Below, piece after piece: positions 25,842 through 33,827 of a stretch of DNA of 64,000 nt. Source of the DNA: Holosporaceae bacterium 'Namur' (GTDB lineage Bacteria; Pseudomonadota; Alphaproteobacteria; Rickettsiales; Midichloriaceae); the NCBI GenBank assembly GCA_014116815.1, contig JACGYV010000002.1, forward strand, positions 1 through 64,000, written 5' to 3'. The notes under the pieces are model-generated. The model worked only from the letters and a program-made list of their open reading frames with translations. It was not told the origin of the DNA and made no database searches. Position 1 is the first letter of the stretch. Every line of letters starts with the position of its first letter. The position numbers were made by a program, and so were the translations under genes.

Positions 25842-26585
25842 TTATAGCTCGTCGGTATGTTGAGGAAAAAGTTGCTCAAAAACATTTTTAGTTTCATTAT
25901 CAATTTGGAATTTTTCGTTTAAAATGTTTTCAATTATGTTATAATATGCGTTATCAAAATAACCTTCTTCTTCATAAAGGTAATTACATGTTGTTAATCT
26001 TCCTAAACTAATATTTAGATCTGCAAATGTTAACTTTAAACACATGCCTTTTAAAATATCATAATAATCAATAGACTCGGATACTTTCTTACATTCTAAT
26101 AGCTTATTATCCAATGCTTTTTTATATTTTAATCCGGAATCTTTTTCAAAAGCTTTATTTTGAAAATACCTCACAAATATATCAATTTCATTATCAATAA
26201 AATCTTTAATCCCGCTTATTTTATCTCTATAAATTTCTTCCGAGCAAATTTTCTTGACTTTCTCTTTAGCAAATCTATTATCAAGTAGGTTTAAAGATCT
26301 AATATTCTCTTGACCCATTAAAGGGAAGAGTTTATTTTTATAATCGTAATTTTTGGTTGCTTTGTTTTTAAAAATAATATTAAAATTACTAGAAAGGTCA
26401 TTATTTAATAGAGAAAGGTTTGGATTCTCTGAATTTTTGTATACTTTGATTTCACTACAATTAAAATTATTAACTTCGCAAAATAGGTAATCATAATATT
26501 TATTACCGTATTTTGAAAGTTCTGCATTAAGTTTTTCCATGCAGGCCAATTTTTTTGCTTTATTTATTATATTTATTTTTGTCAT
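25842..26585 (-). CDS. Unknown helical protein A ending in QHTDEL (247 aa), paralogue of protein B
   Basis: I do not recognise a domain. The protein is Lys-, Asn- and Tyr-rich, helical, with no signal peptide or membrane helix. It shares with its neighbour at 26781-27725 the motifs VNNFNC, a YFQN-A-EK-S-KYK block, ECKKVSESIDYYDILKGMC and EGYFDNAYYNIIENIL, and the identical last six residues QHTDEL. The codons for these six differ only at silent positions. The upstream regions also share a TTGACTGAAA promoter element. A C-terminal xDEL in an apparent intracellular symbiont recalls eukaryotic ER-retention signals, but Thr at the fourth-last position is not canonical. Confidence 0.65.
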   Translation of the reverse strand: MTKINIINKAKKLACMEKLNAELSKYGNKYYDYLFCEVNNFNCSEIKVYKNSENPNLSLLNNDLSSNFNIIFKNKATKNYDYKNKLFPLMGQENIRSLNLLDNRFAKEKVKKICSEEIYRDKISGIKDFIDNEIDIFVRYFQNKAFEKDSGLKYKKALDNKLLECKKVSESIDYYDILKGMCLKLTFADLNISLGRLTTCNYLYEEEGYFDNAYYNIIENILNEKFQIDNETKNVFEQLFPQHTDEL

Positions 26586-26621
26586 CTTAACCCGTATTAT
26601 GTCAAATTTATTAATAATTTA

Positions 26622-26649
26622 TTTATACGAAAAAAAAATTTTCAGTCAA
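26622..26649 (-). promoter_or_regulatory. Candidate promoter of protein A
   Basis: On the minus strand TTGACT (26644-26649) and TATAAA (26622-26627) are 16 bases apart. The AATTGACTGAAA block is shared with the promoter of the paralogue. Confidence 0.5.
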
Positions 26650-26780
26650 TTTTAGATATATTAAAAAATTGGGAGTAGCTATAAGCAGCAATAAATTAAT
26701 AATAGTGAAATATTAAGAATATCTATGCAATAACCTTTCTTTAGTAATTAAGAGAATTAAGGGTAGCTAGCCCTTTTATC

Positions 26781-27725
26781 CTATAGCTCATCGGTGTGTT
26801 GAGAAGATGTTACATTAAATAACTCGTTTATTATTTCTTCCTCATTAGTTTGTATTGAAGCAACATTAAATATTTTATTAAAAAGTTCTTTATTATTATT
26901 ATTATTTTCTAACATTACATCCAGGGCTTCTTCAAGTTTAGGGTAATATTCTTCATTTAAACATCCATTATTTTTAAAATATTTATTATAAGCGTTTATT
27001 TTATTGTCTTCTGAATCTGATTTTAAACATACACTACTGAAAACATCATAAATATAAGGTACCTCTTTACCTTCATCAATTTTCTCCAAAAAGGTATCTA
27101 AAACCTTCTCAATTTTAGAGTAGTATATTTTATCAAAGTATCCTTCTTTTTTAAAATTTTCTTTACATAATTGTAGTGTATCAAACTCAAATCTTTCTTC
27201 AGTAAAAGCCGATTCCATACACATACCTTTTAAAATATCATAATAATTAATTTTATTTGAAACTTCTTTACATTCAGCAACTTTTTCTTGTAGTGAAATT
27301 TTATATTTATACACGGAAGTTTTTTCCTCAGCTATATTTTGAAAGTAGGTAATAAAAGCTTCCTCTTCAATTTTGCCGAAATTTTTACTTTGAGGTTTAC
27401 AACTTATACTAATTTTTTCTTTAATAAGATTTATATCTTTCAATGTTAAAAAATTAATATCATCCTTAAGTAGCGGAAATGGTTGTTTAAGAGGATCATA
27501 TTCCCCTAAATCTATGAGGATGGCTTTAAATGAAATGCCATATTTGTATATATTAGCATCTGACTCCGGATTTGTAGCAGCTACATTACAATTAAAATTA
27601 TTTACCGCTTGAGAAAATTGATCATATAACCTATCGGTATTCCCAATCACCCTATCTAAACTTTTTTTACAATTTAATATATCAATTTTGTTTATTAAAC
27701 TTTCTTTTTTCATACATTTTCCCAT
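26781..27725 (-). CDS. Unknown helical protein B ending in QHTDEL (314 aa), paralogue of protein A
   Basis: I do not recognise a domain. It resembles protein A over most of its length and is longer because the C-terminal module is repeated: the unit with NYYDILKGMC...EGYFDKIYYSKIEKVLD (about residues 155-215) recurs as PYIYDVFSSVC...NNGCLNEEYYPKLEEALDVML (about 220-275). A short Asn run follows, then NVTSS and the ending QHTDEL. There is no signal peptide; Cys residues recur at matching places. A second ATG four codons in (MKKESL) is an alternative start. The tandem arrangement indicates gene duplication. Confidence 0.65.
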   Translation of the reverse strand: MGKCMKKESLINKIDILNCKKSLDRVIGNTDRLYDQFSQAVNNFNCNVAATNPESDANIYKYGISFKAILIDLGEYDPLKQPFPLLKDDINFLTLKDINLIKEKISISCKPQSKNFGKIEEEAFITYFQNIAEEKTSVYKYKISLQEKVAECKEVSNKINYYDILKGMCMESAFTEERFEFDTLQLCKENFKKEGYFDKIYYSKIEKVLDTFLEKIDEGKEVPYIYDVFSSVCLKSDSEDNKINAYNKYFKNNGCLNEEYYPKLEEALDVMLENNNNNKELFNKIFNVASIQTNEEEIINELFNVTSSQHTDEL

Positions 27726-27769
27726 TAATATTTAAAATTAAGTATATATTAATACATCACAGTGTTGAC

Positions 27770-27796
27770 ATTGTATAAAAATTTCATTTCAGTCAA
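27770..27796 (-). promoter_or_regulatory. Candidate promoter of protein B
   Basis: On the minus strand TTGACT (27791-27796) and TACAAT (27770-27775) are 15 bases apart. The AATTGACTGAAA block is the same as upstream of protein A. Confidence 0.45.
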
Positions 27797-27866
27797 TTAT
27801 AAGCATATTAATAATTCGGTAGTAAATGATAAGCTAATTTTTAATTGTTAAAATATATAATTAAAC

Positions 27867-28952
27867 CTATTTCTTACCAAACTTTTTCCCCCGCAGGCGC
27901 ATTACATAGGTAATTACTTCAGCTACCGCCTTATAATGCTCAAACGGAACATACTGGTCAATCTCGGTAGAGCTGTAAAGTGCTCGAGCGAGTGGAGCAT
28001 TTTCAATGACGGGAATCATATTTTCAATAGCAACTTCCTTAATTCTAAGTGCAATATTATCCTGCCCCTTAGCAATAACCTGCGGTGCCGGCATGTTATC
28101 CTGATCATATTTTAAAGCAATCGCAAAGTGGGTCGGGTTGGTGATTATCACATCAGCGCTCGGCACCGAGGCCATCATACGTTTCTGCGCCCTTTCCATT
28201 CTAATCGATTTCAACTTGGATTTAATTTCAGGACTTCCTTCAGTTTGCTTATATTCCTCTTTTATCTCCTCTTTAGTCATCCTTAAGTTTTTATAAAATT
28301 CGTACCTTTGATAAAAATAATCGATGGCCGCAATCGCTCCCATTACAATGCAAACCGCTATCATCATTTTAGTTATAAACTTCAAAGTGAGTGCTAAAAA
28401 CCCGTAAAAGCTTAAAGTATGAATCATAGGCAGAACCTTAAGTTCTGAAGAGATTGCCAGATATATCGCCATTGAAATCGCGATCATTTTAAAAATCCCT
28501 TTAATAAGCTCAACAACCGACTTCATTGAAAAAATTCTTCCGAAACCCTTAATCGGGGAAATTTTACTTAGGTCAAACTTAAGCACCTCGGCAGACAACA
28601 CAAAACCATGCTGTGCGAAATTACTGAATATAATTGTAATTACCGCAATTACCAAAGGAATAGATAATATAAAAAGAAAATCAAAGATTAGCCTCTTAAC
28701 AAGATGCATTATGCTTATCCCGTTATCACCTATAACCAGCTGATGAGCCGAATAAATATAAAAAGAAATTTTATTTTGGATCATTTTTAAAAGATAGGGG
28801 TAAACCCAGCTTAGCAAAATGGTAAATGCAAGCAGAGTAATAAAATTATTTACTTCTTTAGAAGTGATCACCTGCCCTTTTTTAAATGCTTCATCTAGCC
28901 GTCGCTGGGTAGGTTCTTCAGTTTTTTGATCCGTATCTTTATCATCCGACAT
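27867..28952 (-). CDS. flhB: Flagellar export protein FlhB
   Basis: FlhB is the switch protein of the flagellar type III export gate. The 361-residue product has the N-terminal EEPTQRRLDEAFKKGQV motif, four membrane helices (about residues 38-58, 88-110, 145-170, 186-210) and the cytoplasmic domain with the self-cleavage site NPTH (272-275). The motif distinguishes it as cleavable, as in functional FlhB/YscU. It follows fliR with a 3-bp gap. The flagellar assignment over a virulence secretion system rests on the pairing with FliR and on length. Confidence 0.92.
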   Translation of the reverse strand: MSDDKDTDQKTEEPTQRRLDEAFKKGQVITSKEVNNFITLLAFTILLSWVYPYLLKMIQNKISFYIYSAHQLVIGDNGISIMHLVKRLIFDFLFILSIPLVIAVITIIFSNFAQHGFVLSAEVLKFDLSKISPIKGFGRIFSMKSVVELIKGIFKMIAISMAIYLAISSELKVLPMIHTLSFYGFLALTLKFITKMMIAVCIVMGAIAAIDYFYQRYEFYKNLRMTKEEIKEEYKQTEGSPEIKSKLKSIRMERAQKRMMASVPSADVIITNPTHFAIALKYDQDNMPAPQVIAKGQDNIALRIKEVAIENMIPVIENAPLARALYSSTEIDQYVPFEHYKAVAEVITYVMRLRGKKFGKK

Positions 28953-28955
28953 ATT

Positions 28956-29720
28956 TTAACTACCGTAAATCTGTGACAATTGCTCTTGGTAATAATCTAC
29001 AAACCACATACTTAGGCTTGATAGTATAAATATAAATACCAAAACGTTTATTATAATTTGTATAGGAAAAATCAATGAAAATACTTGGAGTTGCGGAATC
29101 AGTTTTGCTAATATACCCACCCCTAAAAAGAGCATCAAACTTACTACCAGAAAGGGTAATGACATTTTAACCCCTGTTATAAAAGCATTTGATGCGCTCC
29201 TGATAATCAACTCGGAAAAACTCTCAAAATGCCGGGTAAACCCGCCGATCGGCAAGTGTTTATAGGTATCAGCAAGGCCGGAAATTATTACTAAATGCAA
29301 ATCAAGACTTAAAATAAGCATTATAGCAAGTATTGTAAAAAAATTACCGAATAAGCTGCCTTGGGTAGCTTGAGCAGGATCAAAAAGCATGGCGGAAGCT
29401 AAGCCGGATTGGGTTGCCATCACCAATCCGAATACATGTACGGCGCTAATGATAAATTTAGTTACAAGCCCGATCATTACCCCGATGCTTATTTCCCCAA
29501 CCAGTAATACTACTATTGAAACTACCGAATCAGGAAATAAAATATTATTTGGCATTGAGGAAAAAATCAGTAGACTTACCGCTACGGCAAAGATTATCTT
29601 TACCATGGAAGGAACACTTGTTTCACCGATAGCCGGAATGAACATAAACGCTGATCCCACCCTACTGAAGATAAGGAAAACCAAAAACAACCCTGAATTG
29701 GAAAATTCAACTAATGTCAT
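28956..29720 (-). CDS. fliR: Flagellar export protein FliR
   Basis: The 254-residue membrane protein forms part of the FliPQR export channel. Six hydrophobic segments are visible; conserved FSRVGSAFMFIPAIGETSVP at the start and the FDPAQATQGSLFGNFF loop are typical of FliR. It lies immediately upstream of flhB, an order seen in many flagellar clusters. It is divergent from csrA, with a short shared upstream region. Confidence 0.9.
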   Translation of the reverse strand: MTLVEFSNSGLFLVFLIFSRVGSAFMFIPAIGETSVPSMVKIIFAVAVSLLIFSSMPNNILFPDSVVSIVVLLVGEISIGVMIGLVTKFIISAVHVFGLVMATQSGLASAMLFDPAQATQGSLFGNFFTILAIMLILSLDLHLVIISGLADTYKHLPIGGFTRHFESFSELIIRSASNAFITGVKMSLPFLVVSLMLFLGVGILAKLIPQLQVFSLIFPIQIIINVLVFIFILSSLSMWFVDYYQEQLSQIYGS

Positions 29721-29827
29721 ATAAAAAATTAAAATTTAACTCAATGATAACAAATAACAAATTGCATTTATTTGCAATATTAAGTTAACATAAACATTAA
29801 ATAATATTAGAAGTTAAAAAAGTCTAT

Positions 29828-30055
29828 ATGTTATATTTAGTAAGAAAGCCGGAAGAGTCCATTATTATAAATAATAATATTGAGATTAAAGTTATTGAAA
29901 TAACAAAAAAATATGTAAAACTAGGGCTTAGTTTTCCAAATTCTTGTTCGGTTTTAAGAAAAGAAGTATATGATAGAATGCAAAAAGAGAACTTGGAAGC
30001 TCTTATTGCTTTCGATGTTGAGCAAGATGACAATAATGATGATCAAATAAAATAA
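29828..30055 (+). CDS. csrA: Carbon storage regulator CsrA
   Basis: CsrA binds GGA motifs in mRNA leaders and controls translation, including that of flagellin. The 75-residue protein keeps the CsrA pattern MLYLVRKPEESI with Leu4, Arg6, Glu10 and Ser11, and the RNA-contact Arg44 in SVLRKEVYDR. The usual GIDAPKD segment is GLSFPNS here, and the C-terminus is a short acidic tail. It lies 107 bp from divergent fliR and 2 bp before a methyltransferase gene. No FliW gene is seen in the window. Confidence 0.9.
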   Translation: MLYLVRKPEESIIINNNIEIKVIEITKKYVKLGLSFPNSCSVLRKEVYDRMQKENLEALIAFDVEQDDNNDDQIK

Positions 30056-30057
30056 CT

Positions 30058-30945
30058 ATGAAAGAAAAATTAAAAGAAATAATACTAAGTAAAAAATTTC
30101 AGGTTGCAGCCGTAATAACTTTAGTGATTGTATTAACTGCCGTAATTACGTATCTGATCAGTTATACTTTACTTACCCGGCAGACAAAAGATGTGGTTTT
30201 AGTTGAAGCTAAGCACGAATTCCCGCTGCTCGTAAACAGTCATGATGAATATCAGGGCAAGGCTCTTATTGAGCACGGTACATACAAAGAACATTTGACC
30301 CCTATTATTAAGAAGATTGTTAAAAATGACGGCACATGTATTGATATAGGTGCAGGCTACGGATATCATACAGTTTTAATGTCTAAACTTGCAACAGATG
30401 GAAAAATTTATAGTTTTGAAGCTATTCCGAATGTTTATAAGCTGCTTCGTTATTCGGTTAATATGAATAAAATAAAAAATACTAAAGTATTTAATAATTT
30501 ACTTTCTTCGGAAAATACTAAAGGTTTCTTAGAAACTTATCCGCAATACCCTACACTTTCTTCTACAATAGTAAGCTCTAAAGCAACCCATATTAAAAAA
30601 GATCATTATATTGAAAAAAATGCAGAAGCACTTGATTATTTACTTCCTGATTTAAGTGATGTTTCCTTAATTAAAATTGATACCAACGGAAGCGAACTTG
30701 CAATCATTAAAGGAGCTAAAGGGATTATAAGCAGATCTCCTAAATTAAATATTATATTACGTTGGAACTCTAAAAAGTTTGCCTATTATGGAGATATTTA
30801 CCCAAGATTAATTGATAATTTTGTTAATGCAAAATTTGAATTCTGGATAATTAACCGGGATGGAAGCATGAAGTTGATCACTAAAGACCAATTGCTTATC
30901 TTAGAAAATGCCGATGTATTAATCACTAAAGACTATATTGGTTAA
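30058..30945 (+). CDS. Membrane-anchored FkbM-type SAM methyltransferase
   Basis: The 295-residue protein has one N-terminal membrane helix (about residues 14-39) and a Rossmann methyltransferase domain. The SAM-binding motif is TCIDIGAGYGYHT (about 93-105), then YSFEAIPNVYKLL, and LIKIDTNGSELAIIKGA near 220, which is the FkbM-family signature (KIDxxGxE). FkbM enzymes O-methylate sugars or polyketides. It begins 2 bp after csrA, so they are almost surely cotranscribed. The substrate is unknown; a role in glycan modification of the surface or flagellum is speculation. Confidence 0.8.
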   Translation: MKEKLKEIILSKKFQVAAVITLVIVLTAVITYLISYTLLTRQTKDVVLVEAKHEFPLLVNSHDEYQGKALIEHGTYKEHLTPIIKKIVKNDGTCIDIGAGYGYHTVLMSKLATDGKIYSFEAIPNVYKLLRYSVNMNKIKNTKVFNNLLSSENTKGFLETYPQYPTLSSTIVSSKATHIKKDHYIEKNAEALDYLLPDLSDVSLIKIDTNGSELAIIKGAKGIISRSPKLNIILRWNSKKFAYYGDIYPRLIDNFVNAKFEFWIINRDGSMKLITKDQLLILENADVLITKDYIG

Positions 30946-31061
30946 GAAGATTAAGATAAAACAAAAAAATAACTATAATGTTATATTTAACTTTTTATGG
31001 TATTTTATTGAATTATAAGTTAAATTAAAAAGAATATAAGCTTTTATATTTTGAGGGGATT

Positions 31062-33740
31062 ATGAAATTCGGGGATAAAAACAGCACCGGGGCAAAAAGT
31101 AAGTTAAAAATCGGAAATAAAGAATATACTTATTTTAATTTGAATAAAGCAGCTCAAAGCTTAAATATTGATGCTAAACGGCTCCCTATTTCAATGAAAA
31201 TTATTTTAGAAAATCTTTTGAGATTTGAAGATAACCGAATTGTTAAAAGAAAAGATCTTGAAGCTGTCGCTGAATGGCTAAAAACCAAAAAATCCGATCA
31301 TGAAATAGCCTTTTTGCCGGCTAGAGTTTTAATGCAGGATTTTACCGGAGTTCCGGCTGTGGTTGATCTTGCTGCCATGCGTGATGCAATAAATAAATTG
31401 GGTGGAGATGCGAATAAAGTTAACCCCCTTATTCCGGTTGATCTGGTAATTGACCACTCCGTGCAGGTAGATAAATACGCCACCCCTGATTCTTTAAAAG
31501 TGAATGTAAAATATGAAATGGAAAGGAACCTGGAAAGATATGAATTTCTAAGGTGGGGTCAGGATGCTTTCAATAATTTTAGAGTCGTGCCTCCGGGCAC
31601 CGGGATATGCCACCAGGTAAATTTAGAATATTTAGCTCAAGTAGTTTGGACAATGTCGATGAGCGGTGAAACTTTCGCGTATCCCGATACTTTAGTCGGG
31701 ACGGATAGCCACACAACCATGATTAACGGTTTATCAGTTCTCGGTTGGGGCGTCGGAGGTATTGAAGCGGAAGCTGCAATGCTCGGGCAGCCTATCTCAA
31801 TGTTACTGCCGGAAGTAATCGGGTTTAAAATGAGCGGCAACTTAAGAGAAGGCGTAACAGCAACTGATTTAGTACTAACGGTTACTAATATGCTTCGTAA
31901 AAAAGGCGTAGTCGGTAAATTCGTTGAGTTTTATGGAGAAGGCTTAAAACATTTGCCGCTCGCTGATCGTTCCACAATTGCTAATATGGCACCGGAATAC
32001 GGAGCAACTTGCGGGTTCTTCCCGATTGATGAAGAAACCGTAAAATATTTAGAGTTGTCGGCAAGACCCAAAGAGGTGATAGATTTGGTTGAAACATATG
32101 CTAAAGAACAAGGTTTATGGCGCGATGACTCAATGAACATGGAATTTACTGATACCTTAGAGTTAAACTTAAGTGAAGTAGAACCAAGTTTGGCAGGCCC
32201 GAAAAGACCGCAAGATAAAATAAATCTTTCTGCAATACCACAAAATTTTAAAAAAGAGTTACCAAGCTTAAATAAAGATAGCTCTAATACGGATAAGGAA
32301 TTTCATGTTCAGGGCAAAAACTTTACGCTCGGTAACGGTAATGTAGTTATCGCTGCAATCACAAGTTGTACTAATACCTCTAACCCAAGTGTAATGATCG
32401 GTGCAGGACTATTAGCTAAAAAAGCTTTAGAAAAAGGCTTAAATGTTAAACCATGGGTGAAAACTTCACTTGCTCCGGGATCAAAAGTGGTTAGCGAGTA
32501 TTTGAGTAAATCCGGATTGCAACACTATCTTGATGAATTGGGGTTTTATCTGGTCGGTTACGGGTGCACTACATGTATAGGTAATTCAGGGCCTTTACTT
32601 GAAGAAATTGAAAAAACTATAGTGGATAACAACCTGGTAGTTGCAGCTGTTCTTTCAGGGAATAGAAACTTTGAAGGAAGAGTACACCCTTATGTAAGAG
32701 CTAACTATCTTGCTTCGCCACCGCTTTGCGTAGCTTATGCGATTGCAGGAACGATGGAGATCAATCTTAGCTCCGAGCCTATCGGTAAAGACAAGCATGG
32801 GAACAATGTTTTCTTAAAAGATATTTGGCCGAGTAATGAAGAGATTAGAGAAGTTATGAGCAATGTAATTGCTCCTCAGATGTTTGCAAGTAAATATGCC
32901 GAAGTTTTTGAAGGCGAAGAAGAATGGAAGCAAATTACCATTTCAACCGGGCTTAATTATACATGGAATGATAAGAGTACTTATATCAAACAACCTCCGT
33001 ACTTTGAAAATATGAGCATTAATCCGAGCGGAACGGATAATATATCAAATGCTCGAATACTTGCTCTTCTTAGCGACAGCATTACAACCGATCATATCAG
33101 CCCGGCGGGAAATATTGCTAAAGCCAGTCCGGCTGCTAAATACTTACTTAGCCATAATATTCCCGTCGATGAATTTAACTCTTATGGGTCAAGACGCGGG
33201 AATCATGAAGTTATGATGCGTGGAACTTTTGCCAATACCAGAATTAAAAATGAAATGGCCGGCGGTGCTGAAGGCGGCTTAACCAAATATATGGGTGAAG
33301 GTGAGGTTGAAAGCATTTATGATGCTGCAATGAAATACAAAGAAGAAAATATTCCGTTGGTGATTTTCGCCGGTAAAGAATACGGAACCGGTTCATCTAG
33401 AGACTGGGCAGCTAAAGGAACTAATCTTTTAGGGGTAAAAGCGGTTATTGCTGAAAGCTTTGAAAGAATTCACAGATCAAACTTAGTCGGAATGGGAGTT
33501 ATGCCTTTAGTATTTCAAAACGGTTTAACCTGGAAAGATTTAAAGCTTACCGGAAAGGAAACCGTGAGTATTACAGGTTTGGAAAATATTACCCCGCTAA
33601 AATCGGTTAAATGCACTATTTCATTAGACGGTAGGATTATTAATGAAATTACTTTAACTCTAAGAGTTGATACTGAAGTTGAAGTGGAATATGTGAATAA
33701 CGGCGGTATTTTGCAATATGTGCTTAGAAAATTAGTTTAA
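31062..33740 (+). CDS. acnA: Aconitate hydratase A
   Basis: AcnA interconverts citrate and isocitrate in the TCA cycle with a [4Fe-4S] cluster. The 892-residue product has the cluster ligands in AITSCTNTSNPSVMIGAG and GYGCTTCIGNSGPL, the substrate loops DSHTTMINGLSVLGWGVGG and the C-terminal swivel domain with YGSRRGNHEVMMRGTFAN and GKEYGTGSSRDWAAKG. Size and order match the AcnA/IRP family. It is followed 87 bp downstream by a protease gene. Confidence 0.97.
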   Translation: MKFGDKNSTGAKSKLKIGNKEYTYFNLNKAAQSLNIDAKRLPISMKIILENLLRFEDNRIVKRKDLEAVAEWLKTKKSDHEIAFLPARVLMQDFTGVPAVVDLAAMRDAINKLGGDANKVNPLIPVDLVIDHSVQVDKYATPDSLKVNVKYEMERNLERYEFLRWGQDAFNNFRVVPPGTGICHQVNLEYLAQVVWTMSMSGETFAYPDTLVGTDSHTTMINGLSVLGWGVGGIEAEAAMLGQPISMLLPEVIGFKMSGNLREGVTATDLVLTVTNMLRKKGVVGKFVEFYGEGLKHLPLADRSTIANMAPEYGATCGFFPIDEETVKYLELSARPKEVIDLVETYAKEQGLWRDDSMNMEFTDTLELNLSEVEPSLAGPKRPQDKINLSAIPQNFKKELPSLNKDSSNTDKEFHVQGKNFTLGNGNVVIAAITSCTNTSNPSVMIGAGLLAKKALEKGLNVKPWVKTSLAPGSKVVSEYLSKSGLQHYLDELGFYLVGYGCTTCIGNSGPLLEEIEKTIVDNNLVVAAVLSGNRNFEGRVHPYVRANYLASPPLCVAYAIAGTMEINLSSEPIGKDKHGNNVFLKDIWPSNEEIREVMSNVIAPQMFASKYAEVFEGEEEWKQITISTGLNYTWNDKSTYIKQPPYFENMSINPSGTDNISNARILALLSDSITTDHISPAGNIAKASPAAKYLLSHNIPVDEFNSYGSRRGNHEVMMRGTFANTRIKNEMAGGAEGGLTKYMGEGEVESIYDAAMKYKEENIPLVIFAGKEYGTGSSRDWAAKGTNLLGVKAVIAESFERIHRSNLVGMGVMPLVFQNGLTWKDLKLTGKETVSITGLENITPLKSVKCTISLDGRIINEITLTLRVDTEVEVEYVNNGGILQYVLRKLV

Positions 33741-33787
33741 TTATTTAATTAATATTTGCTTGAAAGAGCAAACGAAGAAAGGTACAA

Positions 33788-33827
33788 AAGGTTCTATGAA
33801 GTAACCACAATAACAAAGTAGAACCTT
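33788..33827 (+). promoter_or_regulatory. Inverted repeat ending at the ptrB start codon
   Basis: AAGGTTCTA (33788-33796) is perfectly complementary to TAGAACCTT (33819-33827), which abuts the ATG at 33828. The right arm covers the place where a ribosome-binding site would be; no good Shine-Dalgarno is seen. It may act as a translational control hairpin. Confidence 0.4.
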
